A stretch of DNA of 64,000 bases, taken from Gaeumannomyces sp. JS-464 (lineage: Eukaryota > Ascomycota > Sordariomycetes > Magnaporthales > Magnaporthaceae). Positions 32,501 through 45,255 of this stretch are shown in pieces. A program made the position numbers and the translations under genes. Where the stretch lies: positions 2,790,001 to 2,854,000 of the forward strand of contig NGZR01000003.1 of assembly GCA_002197995.1 (NCBI GenBank). Direction: 5' to 3'. Each line of letters starts with the position of its first letter. Within the stretch, counting starts at the first letter, position 1. The notes below the pieces were generated by a model that worked only from the letters and a program-made list of their open reading frames with translations, had not been told where the DNA came from and searched no databases.

Positions 32501-33252
32501 CGCGTTTTAAGCTTTTTGCTTAAACTCTTTTTTATCGTATGGCAAAAGGTTTTCCAATTTGTGTTTTATTTCCCTTTTGTTTTAAATAAAACGGTCGATT
32601 TCGTAAAAGGTTATAGTAAAAACCTTGGTTTTTTTTAAAAACGTTATTTTTGGAAGCTTACGGCCCTTAAGCAAGCGATATTAATCCTTTTTTTATACCA
32701 TCCTATAGCATCCTTTGTTATAATATAATGGCCTTAACCGTTTTGTTTAAAACGCTTCCTTTTAATTTTGGGCTTTACGGAAAAAACGGGCTCGCGTTTC
32801 GGAAATTTAATTGGGGTATCGTTCGCAAATGCCTTTTGCATTTTAGCAATGCCTTTTTCCTATCCGGATAGCTTTTCGGGGTTTTTTTTTGGCAAAATAA
32901 ACTGCATACGTTTAAACTGTTCCGGCTTTTTCGTTGCGGGCTTTTCGGGCCGTTTGGTTACCAGCTCGTTAATCCTTTTTTTTACGGTTTAATGCTGGTC
33001 GCTATAACAATTTGCTATACGGCGTTTATTTTCGATTTTTATGCGGCGGTTTCGCTTAAGCACCTTTTTATCCCAAGCCGGGTTCGAAAGCAGCTTTCCG
33101 AATTCGTTTATACAAATATTAGCGGGGGCGGGCGTTAAAAGCATATAGTTTGGAAAAAGCAGCATTCGGTAACGGCAATCCATTATAATGTTATAATAGT
33201 TTAAAAATTTACGACCGATAATAACATTTTGCTTTATATTAAAAACTAGCAT
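29587..33252 (-). pseudogene. pol of element F
   Basis: Minus-strand remnants include the reverse transcriptase with a YIND at 31916-31927 where YIDD is expected (GAT to AAT, catalytic Asp lost), the RNase H start TRVKINAFNGMVTGVLSQ and its end LFNIRQASWADFIAQYYFEITYRPGFKN (31300-31106), a typical Ty3/gypsy junction, and the C-terminal segment LRVYYGKLQYQIEWKK (end at 29587), the chromodomain region preceding the 3' LTR. Confidence 0.7.
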
Positions 33253-33799
33253 AAGCTATTTAAAAATGCTTCGGTTTTAAATCCGTAAATAGGAAAGCAA
33301 TGCCACGTTTACCAATTAAACTTCCTCGCTTTAATATCCTCCTACGGTTTAAAGTTCGAAATCGACGATTATGCGGCTTTTAAAATTCTTTCGCATTTTT
33401 TTCGCAAATTGCAAGCTAATAAAAATATAGCCGTTCGCTTTAATGTTAATTAGCGTAATGGCAAAAAGGGAAAGTCCATTTTATAAAATTAAGCAGTTTA
33501 TTGTTATTAAGTTACCATTTAAATATTTAAAAAAAAAATTAAATGGTATTTTCCCGTTTAAACCAAATGCCGATATATATGTTCCTAAAATGGAGTTTAA
33601 TTGCCTTAAAATTAGGCGTTTCCCGAACCGCTTTCGGTTTTTCCGGTTTTAAGCGTTTTATAATTCGACTAGTATTGCTAGCATTTGCTAACGATTTCGT
33701 TAAAACGCGCTTTTCGGTTTTATATAATAACTTTAAAAGGATAAGTTTTAAAAGTATATCCCAGCTTTTTGCAAATAAAACAACGACCTTTTTAAATAA

Positions 33800-35500
33800 A
33801 CTTCCTTATTTTTTTAAAGGAAAATCGGGTTAAAAACGGAGTTATAAATGGCTTACTTAGCAAGCCGATCGCCGGGAATCGCGGGCGGCCGTTACCGCTT
33901 CCTTTCGTACCGGTATTTATACCGGCCTTAAATTTTTTAGCTCGATTTTATTAGTTTTGCTTTTACCGAAAAGCCACCTTTTAAACGGTGCGCGAAAATT
34001 TATCGAAATCGATAATATTATTAAAGTAAGCTATAATTATTTAAATTTTTATACCGGAAAAAAGTCGTTTGTAAAACTTTCTTTTTTAATTTCCTTTAAC
34101 CACCCGGCATTTTCCGGCAAAGCGAATAAAATTGCGCTTAAAAACGTTAAAATCCTTACTTAGCTTTATAGCGAGTTTTTTCCACTTCGCGTAAACGCGC
34201 TCCTTCGTATTCGGGTCGTAATGCTTTTGCTAAAAATGCGTTATTAAGCGGAGGTAATTGTTAATGCAGTTAAAATGGTCGGCCCGGAAATACGGCTGTA
34301 AAACCTTAACAGCCGTGCTTCCTAATCGAAATTTAACGTAAAAAAACTTTTTATCGTTAGTTTAAAACATATAAGCGTTTACCGTTATCTTTTTTTTAAT
34401 ACGCTAATATTAAATTTTAAATTTAATATCGTTTTTATTTGCTTTAACATAATACACCGGGGGGTTTTTTATGCGAAATTTGGAACCCGTTAAGGTTGCA
34501 AAAACATAGGACATAACTATTTCCAAAGTTTCGCTTTTGTACTAAGTCGGAAGTTAATTCCGGGAGCCGCGTTTAAAACGAGGGCCTTTTTAATCTGCTT
34601 TTTAAACTGCTTGTTTTAAATGCCGAGGTTCGCAACCGTTGCCTAAAAGCCGGTAATAATATCGAAATCCTATTTGGCTTGGTCGAACAGCTGCTGGATA
34701 ACGTCCGAACTGGTAATTCCCGTCGTTTGCTCCGAAGCCTCGCTTAGCTTTTAAATCCACCATTAAAATACTCCCACATTTTTATTTATTCCCTCGCATT
34801 TGAAATGCAGCGAACGGAGTTAAGCTTAAATAGCGGCCAGTAAAAGGTTTCGCAATTTAACCTCGTCGAAAATAGCTATTGGTGTGTTTTAAAAAAAGTG
34901 GCGAAAATGCTAAAATCGCAAACGCCGTTTAAATCCGGCGTAATTTACTGTCCGGTTTCGGAAAGCATTTAAAAATGGAAAGCAAAAGATTTCCTACCAC
35001 CCTTTGTAAAGTGGATTGCCGACCTTTCGATTTGGTTTTTAATTTTTTAGTTGTAATCGTTAAAAGTTATTACGTAGTAAGTTTGGTTTATTTTTACCGC
35101 GATATAAGCTTTATTACCTTTTTACGTTATATTTTTAGCGTTGTTTACATCGCTTTAAAAGCCCCTTTTAAAAGTTTCGATACGGGCGGCTTTTATATTA
35201 ATGTGGGAATAATTCCGGCCGGTGAAAATAAAGCTACGGCGATCGCTGCTTAAAGCGTTCCGGGTTAACGTCCCGAGTTTTTTAAGGTTAAATTGCACCG
35301 TTTTGCGGGCCGTTTTTTTATTTATCGCGCGCTTTTTCGGAGTAAGCGCCATTTTTGCTATGCGTATGGTAACGCCTTTTTTTTATTCTTTATTTTGCAA
35401 ATGCGGGTCCTTTTCGGGTCCGGTTTGGATTGGTACTGCGTCGGGTAAACGCGTTTGGTTTTTTTCTGGGTTTTAATCGGTAAGAGATATTTTAAATGCC
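33800..35500 (-). pseudogene. gag region of element F
   Basis: By position between the 5' LTR and pol. The bases are strongly AT-shifted; open fragments on both strands are short and I could not place a zinc knuckle with certainty. Confidence 0.4.
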
Positions 35501-35759
35501 TTTTTAAGCAATAGGGAATTAGGGTTAAACTTTAAATTATCACGATTGCCGTTAGGAAAAAAGGCTAGCTGTAATATACTTTAAACTTAAAGCTATTTAA
35601 AGCTAAGAAACAGGAAAAAAGAAGTGGTGCGGAGCACCGGGATTAATTGGCAGGGTTTTCCGTGCGGCCAATTAGTGCACGGGCTAATGGCCACCACGTA
35701 ACCCCCGTGCCCTGGCCTTAATAGGGTGGAAGCCCGCGAAGGCCCGCCACGCTATAACA

Positions 35760-38700
35760 ATATGGTAAAAATAAAGCGTATTTAATAAACCTATTTATTA
35801 TTACTAATACATTATCGTATTATACTTCGGTTATCGGTTTTTTAAATTGGGAAAGTTTAATAACGAAGTTTACGGTAACTTTTTACCATGCTTCGCTAAG
35901 CGCTGGCAAAGGTTGCAAAAGCCTATAAGGCTTATGCTTATTGGCTTTGTTTTTAGCGCAACTTTCGCAATTTTTTATTGCGTTTTATACTTCGGCTCGA
36001 GTTTTTGCGAACCCGTAATATTATTATAACCGTTTTTACGTTTTGGTTACGCTTTAATAGTTATATGCTAATTGGCTATAAACTTGTTAAATTTTTTCTA
36101 AGGTTTAAACTTTTCCCTATTAAACCGTTTTAGCAAATATCTTTTATGCCGGAATTAAAAATCCGTTTGGTTTTTTCGTTAAAATTACTCGTATTTCCTT
36201 AGGTATTGCAATTTAATAGTTCGGTTGTTAGCTTAAGGCGTTCGCCCGGCCGGTTTTCGACCCTTTCCGATATTCGATTCGAATGTCGTAATTTTGCAAA
36301 AATTCGCTTTAACGAATTTGTCGCTTATTTAAATTTTTGCTAATAATAAAGTGTATTAGGTTTTTATAATTTATATATATTATAATTTAATGCTTAGCTT
36401 TATAAAGGTATGGTCGCCATTTTTCGAATGCTTAAATAATTACCAAAAGTTTTTTATCGTGGATTTAGTAGTTTAATTTAAGTTTATTTAATTTTTGCGA
36501 AAAAAACGCGCAAAGGTATAACTTTTTTTTAATCGTGCCGTTATTTAAGTTGGCTACTAATCGCGTAATCCGACGCATCGGTTTTAACTTTAAAAAGTTT
36601 TTTTAAGTTTAAAAATGTTAACATTGGTTTTTTTAACACGGCGTTTCGTAATTGCTCGAAAGCCTTTTATTTTTACTTTCCCTAATAAAACTGGTAATTA
36701 TTTTTAGTAAAATTCGTAAATAGTATAGCGATTTTGCTATAACCACGGATAAACCGTCGGTAAAAGTTTAAAAACCTTAAAAACTTTCGTACTTTTCGTA
36801 ACGTTTTTAAATATAAGCCATTTTTTAACTTCCTCGACTTTTTAAAGTTTATATAAACTTATCCAAATATAATTACAAATCCCAAAAAAGTAACTTTTTG
36901 CGAATACCATTCGCACTTTTTGGTTTAACGAAAAGCTTTGCATTTAGCAAATTTTAAAGCACTTTATATACGTGCTAACTATGCTTTTTTATCGTTTCCG
37001 AAAAAATTAAAATATCGTCCAAATACGCGAAAATAAAAATGTCGAAACACTCGCGCAAAATACAGTTAATTATCTTTTAAAACGTAGCTAATGCGTTAAT
37101 AAGCCCAAAGGTTATTACCAAAAATTCGTAGCATTTAAGCTTTGTTTTAAAAGCCGTAACCACTTTTAGCCTTTTTTTAATCCGTATTAAGTTGTAAGTT
37201 TTCCGTAAGTTTAAAACCGTAAAGTATTAGGCTTTGCTAAGTTTATTTCGTAACTCGTCGATAAAAAGCAAAAAATACCGATTTTTAATCGTAGCTTCGT
37301 TTAACGGGCGGTAATTAATACATATTCGCTTCGTCCCGTTTTTTTTCTTTTTCCATAAAATCCCGTATTTTACTAAAAAATCGAAAGGTTTAATATATTT
37401 TCGTAGGTTTTCCTTTAGTTATTCTTTTAGCACCTCCTATAAAGCTGCTAATATAATAGCTTTTGGTATTTAAATTGCGTTTTTGGTTTAAGCTTAATTT
37501 TTAAGTTAAACGGTTTATATTTAGGAAGCACCGTTTTTAGGTTTTTCGAAATAATTTCTCGTACTTATGGTATTTTTCCGAAACATTCGCGAGCCGTTTT
37601 TTAATGTTAATTTAGTTATTTTAATCGCTTTTCGCTTTGGATAATCGCGTACTTATCGATATTAAATGCAAAAGTAAATTGCTAAATTTTATTACCGTTA
37701 AACCTTTTTTCGTTCCTTTTTATGCTTACGGTTTAAAGTTCGTAAATAATAACCGTTTTTAATTATTTGTAGCTTTTCCTATTGGATTTAACCGGTAGCT
37801 TAATCTATCCGTGGGTTATTTTTCCTAAATTAAAGGATTTCGAAAATTACATTTTTTTCTTTTATATTTAGTTCGTCCAATATAATAGTAACGTTTTCCC
37901 CATTTTAGGTGCGTAATGTTATTAGCTATATTTTTTGGTCGATTTTTTTTTATTATAAGCGATAGGTATTTTTTCGACCGTTTTTAGTTGGTACGGTTGG
38001 TATTTCCGTTTTATGGAAATCCTATACCGTTTAACCGCTTATAACGATATATAATCGCTTTATGCTTCGTAATCGACCATTATTTTAACCTTTTTTTTTA
38101 ATATTCCATTCGAAATATTAATAGGTTATACGGTTAATTTAATTTTACTATTGCGAGGGTTTTTATCGGGTTTTTCTTTTTTTCTTTATTTTGTGCTTTT
38201 TATTCGGGTAGTTCGTTTAGTTTTTTGGTAAAAGGAATAGGTACCGTACGTTCGTTTTTTTATCCGGGTCGAACGGTACGTACGCTCGCGTAACCCCCTA
38301 ATACTAAGCTTCCGCCTTTTATAACATGTGCTTTTTGCATTTCACAGTTCGCATTTTCCCTAATCGAGTATCCTAGTAAATATAGCATTAATGCCGTTCG
38401 CTAAGCTTAAAAAACTGCGGTAAAACTTGCCGATTGGGCTAATTCCCACCGTAACAATTAAAATGCTAAACGGGGCTTAACTTTTAAGCTCGTTTCCCAA
38501 TTTCCGCGGAAAAAAAGTCGTATTTAAGCTTAGGTTGTAAATGGGATTTGCATTTCCTATGGATACATTTTGCTTAAAAAAAAGTACAAATGTTTAAAGT
38601 GTTTTATAGCAATGCTAAAGTGGTTTTTAGGATTTAACGCAACTTATTTTAGCTTATTTGCGTTATTAAACCTATAATTAATATACTTAACTTCCTATTG

Positions 38701-40348
38701 GTTATTAAACCACGATAAAGGTTAGCTATTATTTCCGTTCGCCGGGGTAGCGTAACATAATAGGCCGTTTAGGTGCTTTAAAACCTTAACGTTTTAAAAG
38801 CACTCGGATACGTTAAATAGCGTAAAAGCGCGCTGGTTTTTTTAAATTTCGCGGGTTATAAGCATAAAAGCCGCGCTGCTCGGGCTTTTTATATGTTTTT
38901 AAAACTCGGCCGTTTCGAAGTTTTAGCTACTTTAGCTTACCTTCGCGTTAGTATTAAGGTTTTCCAATCCTCGAAAAAGGTGTATTTAGTTTAACGGCTT
39001 TTTTAAGCTTTTTTTCCTCCGTATTGCTTGCTAAAACTGCCCTTTTTTAAGTCCAGCGAAAGCGGGCGTTATCCTTTTCCTCCGAATTTTTAAGCCCGAA
39101 AACAACTCGCTATTTACCCTCGCTATCGTATTTAACTTTAATGGTTTTAAACATAGCAATGCTTCGTGGTTTCCAAAGGTACTATCCGGTAACCTTTTTA
39201 TCGGATTAATATGTAACGCATAGTTCGTCGTAATAACATATTTAACTAAACGCTGCCCCGAGGTATAATCCCTTTTATATTAGGCTTTTTTACGTCCGCT
39301 AAAAGTTTGCTACTTAACGGTTATTATTTCGCTAAGGGCAATTAACTTTTATATAGCCGGTTTAGCCGCATTTAAAGCATTTCCCGTCTTTTGGGTTTTG
39401 TTTTTGCTTTTTTTACTGCTTTTATTATTAGTAAACGGCTTTCGCATTAAAGTTTATAAAGTTTAAATGCGTTCCGTAAACCGTAATAGGTTATTATTTA
39501 GCCTTTTTTTAATTAGCTTTGGTTTATGCCGCACTTTTAAAGCTATATCCTTTTTTTTCTTATTATCGCTCGTATAATTTATCGTTAATGCGAACCGCGT
39601 TTCGAACGTAATCCGTAAAAAACTTTAAGCGATTTTGCTTTACGAGTTCGTTTTTTACGTTTTCGCGCAATCCGTTGTAAAAATGCAGTATTAACGTAGC
39701 GTTATTCCAGTTAAGCTTAATGCTAATCCGTTAAAAATCCGCGGCGTATTTGGCTGCGGCTTTTCGCTATTTAAAGGCTAGCAAATTTCTTTCGGCGACT
39801 CGGGTTTCGTTAATTATTCCGAATACTTTTCCGACTTTTTTTCCGAAAGTTTCGAAGCTAACGAAAATAATTTTAATAGCTTTTTAGCTATTTTTGTATT
39901 TTTTAAAGTAGTCGCTTTAAATCGGCTAAAACCATTTTTTTACTTTGCTATCCAGCTTAGTAATAGCGTAAGCGACTTTTTATTTTTCGTTTAGGAATTG
40001 CTGTTCGTAAAACTTAAAGTAGCTTTTGCATTTGGTAAAAAACGTTTTAAGCTTACCGTCCTCCTTTTCGTAAAAGTCCGAAAACGGGAACTTGTACGCT
40101 TTAACCGCGATGGGTACTTCGAAGGATAGCAATTTCGTAATAAATTGCTTTACCTCGGCTTAGCCTTTGGCGATTTCGTCCGCCATAAGTTTAAAAAAGC
40201 TCGCCGTATCGGTGGCTTTTTTAAGGTCGTATTTAACACAGTTAAAGGTAAAAACCGTAATTTTTTCCTTTTTAAGCTTTTTGCTGCTATTTGCTATAAC
40301 TGTATTATCCTCCCTTTTTAACGAGGTATTAAATAAAATTAGTTAAAA
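35760..40348 (-). pseudogene. Element G: gag, protease, reverse transcriptase, RNase H and integrase N-terminal half
   Basis: Read on the minus strand from 40348: gag starts near 40310 and matches gag of element A with TVFTFN(G/C)VKY..KKATDTAS; a zinc-knuckle region is near 39380-39360. The reverse transcriptase lies around 37450-36800 and keeps KKKNGTKR, YLDD at 37014-37025 and KKCEWYSQKVTFLGF. The integrase fragment ends TIMY...ALY at the ATATG where F is inserted. Stops are mostly TAA/TAG in place of Gln codons. Confidence 0.7.
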
Positions 40349-40711
40349 TGTTATAATTAAAGGTTTGCTTTTAAAGTAAGGCATTTTGGGGGTGGAAAGG
40401 ATAATATCGCTAGTGTTAGTAATAAAGAATTACGTAACTTAAAAGGATAATTTAATTGTTTACCTTAGGGGATGTTTAAAAGCTAACTTAAGTTAATTAA
40501 TGCCGAAGCTTTAATTAAAGCTACCTAAAATAGTAGGAAATTTATCTTTTATATATACGCTACCTTTTGCTTTATATTAAGTTAAATTTATAGCTTTGCT
40601 ATAAATTTACAAATCCAATTTGGATTTATTGCTTTATTACAAATCCATAAATCCTTTTTAGATTTGTTACTTTATTATAAATCCACGGATCCCTTTTAAT
40701 TTACGTAACTT
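40349..40711 (-). repeat. 5' LTR of element G, inner part
   Basis: 363 bp, starting TGTTATAATTAAAGG on the plus strand. It is cut at AACTT (40707-40711) by element E and continues at 47284-47374. Confidence 0.85.
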
Positions 40712-40922
40712 TATAACGGGAACGATGGGAACCGAGGCAGGGCTATAATATACCCTTTATTATTATCACGATTTAAAGCTAAAGAAGTAAAAACAATTGC
40801 GCGTTGCGACACGCGTGCGCACAAAGATTAGTATGGCATCCGATAATCCTTAGTCAAGTAACTTTAGGGCCATCCTTGCAACCATGGCTTAAACGCCCGT
40901 AAGGGCCGGCCGTGCCATAACA

Positions 40923-41344
40923 TTACCCCCCCCCTCCAGGAGGGCCGAAAAGAAACGGTTGTGCGGTTCTTTTCCAACGATTTCCTTTTTTAACGCCTCG
41001 GCATCCTCCGTCGCAACCCTTGCTTAATCCCGCCGTCGGCTGGTTTGTTATTATCGGCGTGTTTTTTGCGAAAGCGTCCTTTTCGGCGGTTTCCAGCCAA
41101 ATTTGCAATCGCTTCGGCGGGCTTGGCTTATCCGGATACTTCTCGTAATATGCTTTAAGCGAGGTGGCCGCGTTTTTAAAAGCAGCGGCGTCGTAAAAGT
41201 TAAGGTCGGGGTCCCAGCTTCGCCATTGCATTTGGTATTGGAGGCGTCCGTAATACAGCCTCGATAACAGGATGGTTTCCAGCTCCCATTCCTCCTCGCC
41301 GTTAACGGTTTCCGACTCGGGTCGCTCCAGCTTTTTTCCGGCAA
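40923..41344 (-). pseudogene. Element E: chromodomain and C-terminal tail of pol
   Basis: A minus-strand frame with ETILLSRLYYGRLQYQMQWRSWDPDL in the region 41320-41200 (partly out of frame), continuing NFYDAAAFKNAATSLKAYYEKYPDKP and a tail ending GPPGGGG against the LTR. The W...D...WxP-like layout is that of the chromodomain found after integrase in MAGGY-type fungal chromoviruses. Confidence 0.65.
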
Positions 41345-42779
41345 AAGGTTGTTTAGGAATCGCTTTAACCTATCCGCATGGAAAACCCTCGTTCCTTTTC
41401 ATCCTTAAAGGATTTTCAACTTATATAAGTAACCTTTAAAAGCCACGATCCGGTATAGCCTTTTGGTTAGCGGGAAATCAAGCTTATTATTAAGCTTGTC
41501 CGTCGCCCAATTCTTTTTAATAATTAGGATTTCGTCGCCCACTTTAAAGTCCGAAACTCGACGATATTTGTTAGTTTGGATAGTTGTTTTTTTTTAAACC
41601 TGGAATAATAATTTCCAGGCTTTTTCGCTAAATTTTAACAATTTTTTCGCCGTTTTTTGCGCATTTCCTCGTAACATTTTCTTTTATGCCGTTAACCTTT
41701 TAAGCGTTGTTCGACGGGCCTAATCCTAATGCGGAAAGTACGGGAAGCTTATTAATACCTCGAAAAGTAATATACCCCTTAGCGACTCGTACGGAAATGT
41801 CGTTTAAACCAGGTTAAAAACGGGTAAAAAAATTAACTAGTTATTTTAAAAATGGTTTACGAATAAACGTAAACGTTAATCCAAATATTAGTTTATAATT
41901 TCGGTTTATCCTACCGATTGGGAATGGCCGGACGAAGATAACTTCCAATTTACGCTTAAAATTTTCGATAATTCGTTAGTAAAATCGGAAACGAATTAGG
42001 GGCTACGATCGGATTCGACAGTTAAAAGCAACCCGTACACCCGGTATAATCCCTTATAATATAGCTTTGCCGCTGCTAACCTTGTAACCTTCGTATCGCA
42101 AAAGATCGTTTATAAACGTTTAGTTAAGCAATCCACTATTATTAGCGCGTTATCGTACCTTTTCCTATTTTTAAGTATGCTTTTAAAATTAACGACTATA
42201 TACTGCCAAGCGCGCATAAAAGGAAAGAAAGGGTGCAGTAACCCGGGCGTTTTATCCCTAAGTATTTTCGCGAATTTGCAATTGCAATTAGCTACGAATT
42301 AATTAACATTTGCATTTAATTCGGGCTATTAATACTTCCTATTAACGAGCTTTTTCGTTTTATTGCGTCCCGGGTATACGGCCGTAATTCGGCCGTGTGC
42401 TTCCGCAATAAGCTTCGCTGGCTATATTGCGTTTTCCAAAATGGGAACGATTAGTTTATTTTTATAAAAAACATATTAATGGTTTAGCTTTTCCGAATCG
42501 CTAAGTAAAATCCACCCTTTCCGTTCCTTTTTAGCTTTAACTCGGTACTTTTCCAAAAAGGGCGCCCTAAGGTTTACTTTTAACAGTTGGTCCGATAAAA
42601 TCATTTCGGACAGCTTTTCCGGTTCCGACTTTTCCGAAATGAGCGTTTCCAATACGAACAGTAGGTTTTCCAAACCTTCCCGTATTGCCGGGGCAAATAT
42701 TGCTCGGTACCGTTTAATTTCCTTCTTTTCCTTTTGGAATTTTATTTTTTTTTTTTTTATTAGCGCGTCCGTCGCGGCA

Positions 42780-43850
42780 TTTTTGGATTTAAAGCGATAA
42801 GTAATTTCGAAACGGTATTGGGAAAATAGGTTCGACTAAGCGGCTTATTTAGCGTTTAAATGTTTTTTCGTCCCGAAGTACTTTAACGCTTAATGGTTCG
42901 TAATAACGAAACTTTTTAGTTTGCAACTTTACGAGTTCCGTTTTCCAGTACTTAAGCGCTCGCATTACTGCTAGCAGCTTTTTATCGTAAATGGAATAAT
43001 TAAGCTCGGCCCCGTGCATCGTTTCGGAAAAAGAATGTAATCGGATGCCACCCGTTCTCGTGCTTTTGGGATAGCACGCTTATTAAAACCCCGTCGAAAG
43101 CATCCGTTTTTACCCGGGTTTGCCGGTTTTGTTCGTAATGCTTAAGTATTGGGGCGTGTAGCAATTGGCGTTTAAGCTTTTTAAAGGACTTTGCTTTCGT
43201 TTCGTCCATTTAAACATTTCGCCTTTTTTCGTAAACTAGTTAAAGGTTTGGCGATTTGGCTGTATTTTGGGACGAACTTGCGGTAAAAGTTACAAAAGCT
43301 AAAAAAAGATTAAACCCCTTTTAAGGATTTTAAAGCCTTTTAGTTTTTCACCATTGCGATTTTTTAAAGCTAACTTTAACTCCGGATATTTCGATAATAA
43401 AGTTTAGGAATTTCGTTTTTTCGACGTAAAACTCGCATTTTTTTAGGTCGGTTTAAAAACCGCCTTTTATAGCTTTCGTAGCATTTTAAACACGCGCTTT
43501 CGTGTTGCTTTAAAATCGACGACCAGATAATAATATCGTCGATATAAGCGGAGCAAAAGTCGTTTAAATATTTTATTAAAGTGCTATTAATAAACTTTTG
43601 GAACGTCGCCGGGCTATTCGTAAGCCCAAAAGGCATTACGTTATATTTAAAAGTCCCGTAGCGTGTACGGAACGTCGTTAATTCCCTAGCTTCCGGCTTT
43701 ATCCTAATTTTGTAAAAGGTTTAGCGGATATTTATTTTGGTAAAAAACTTAACGCTTAATATCCTAATTAAAGTTTTTTCGATTAAAGCAACGGAATATA
43801 CTCCTTTTAGTATCGCATTAAGCTTTTATAATCCACGCATAGCCGTAAAT
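42780..43850 (-). pseudogene. Element E: reverse transcriptase and RNase H
   Basis: On the minus strand MPFGLTNSPATFQKFINSTL is followed by CSAYIDDIIIWSS, the Ty3/gypsy palm motif with both Asp retained. Further on, KSFKKLKRQLLHAPILKHYEQ and TRVKTDAFDGVLISVLSQ mark the RNase H start (43209-43000), and FRYHFEIT-like sequence near 42810 its end. Frames change several times. Confidence 0.7.
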
Positions 43851-45255
43851 TACCGTCCGCTTTCCTCGCAAATAAAATGGGTGCGGTAAAAAATGCGCTA
43901 TTAGCTTTAATAAATCCTTTATGCAAGTTATCGGTAATATATTACCGATACGCTTCCAACTTTTCGGCGGACATTTTATATAGCGGGGAATAACTTAGCT
44001 CGCCGGCGTCGCGTTCCTTTTTTAATTTAATTTAATGGTTAATTTTAAAGCGAAGCGGTAAAAGTTGGTTAAATTCCGCTTTGCTAAATACGTCCAGCAT
44101 TTCGTGGTATTTAAAAGGCATTAGCATTTTTGCTCGTTATCGGAACTTTTTTTTATCGTGCGGCATTAGCTTTCGATCCTTTTGGTTATCCCTTTTACTT
44201 TTAATAAACCGGCTAATTTCGAATAAACTGGTTATTATTAAGGGAGTTTTATACCGCGTTGCGATTTGCATTAAGCCCATTGCACCGATAAAAGCGGTAT
44301 TAACCGCGCGGTTTTTATACCAATTTACGGCGTTTCTTTTTAGGGTGTACTTTTTATGCGCGTTTTTTTAAATTTAAACCTTCGGCTAGTTTTGCGCTTT
44401 ACCGGGGCTTAGCTTTCCCGCGGCGGAAATAAGGTTTTTAATCGGGGATAAAGCTTGTGTTAAGGCTTAAAACCCTTCGTTTCGTTCCGGCCGTAATCGC
44501 AATTTCGGCTTCGAACCGGCGGTTAATCGGGGCATTAACTTTATTAGTGGTATTTTTAACGAGGGCTTTTTGCTAGTTAAAGGTTCCCGGGTAATCGCTT
44601 CCAGCTTGTTAATATGTCGCCGCATTTTAAATAGCGCATTTTTGCCGTTTTTTCTCCTTTTATTTTCCGCTTCCATTAAGGCTTTTTTCCGGCGAACCTT
44701 TTTATCGTAAAACTTTTATAAACAACGAGTTGGCGTGGAAAAGTTATTTATCGCGATATTTTATAACTCGGGGGTCGAAAGGTTAGCGTTATCGTTAAAT
44801 AAAAGTTTCCGTTGCCGATAATCGGGGAAAATATCGTAATTTTTTAAAAACTTTAACCCGATTATTAGAATTTTGCTTTATATTTAAAACCAGCAAAGGA
44901 ACGTTATAAAACGTTCGGCGTTAAATCCGGAAATGCGTAATTACCGCCACGTTTACCGCTTATGCTTTTTTTCCGTTATAACTTCCGATTATTTATAGGA
45001 TAAAATTATTAAAGCGGGCAATTTTAAATAGTTTTTTCGCTTTTTTTACCGTGCGTAAATTAACGAAAAAGTAACCATTTGCTTCCGTATTAATTAAGCT
45101 TTATATGGAAAAAAAAGTCCATTAAACGATATGGTACTGGGTAACGTAAACGAGCTACCGCCCAAATATTTATAAAAAAGTTAAAAGGTAATTTTTTTTT
45201 TATTTACCGCTATGCCGATACGTTTTTTAAAAGGGATCCACTTTTTTTAAAATCG

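Larger units (their letters stand above)
29084..35759 (-). mobile_element. Element F: Ty3/gypsy chromovirus inserted in the integrase of element G
   Basis: A complete insertion of 6676 bp: LTRs 29084-29305 and 35538-35759 (222 bp each, minus orientation, starting TGTTATGGCGTGG) and TSD ATATG at 29079-29083 and 35760-35764. The LTR pair differs only by transitions in the parts compared, as expected from RIP. Internal minus-strand domains in order: gag (about 35480-33800), protease/pol N-terminus (33252-32989), reverse transcriptase, RNase H, integrase and a C-terminal chromodomain-like region. Stops and frame losses make it inactive. Confidence 0.88.
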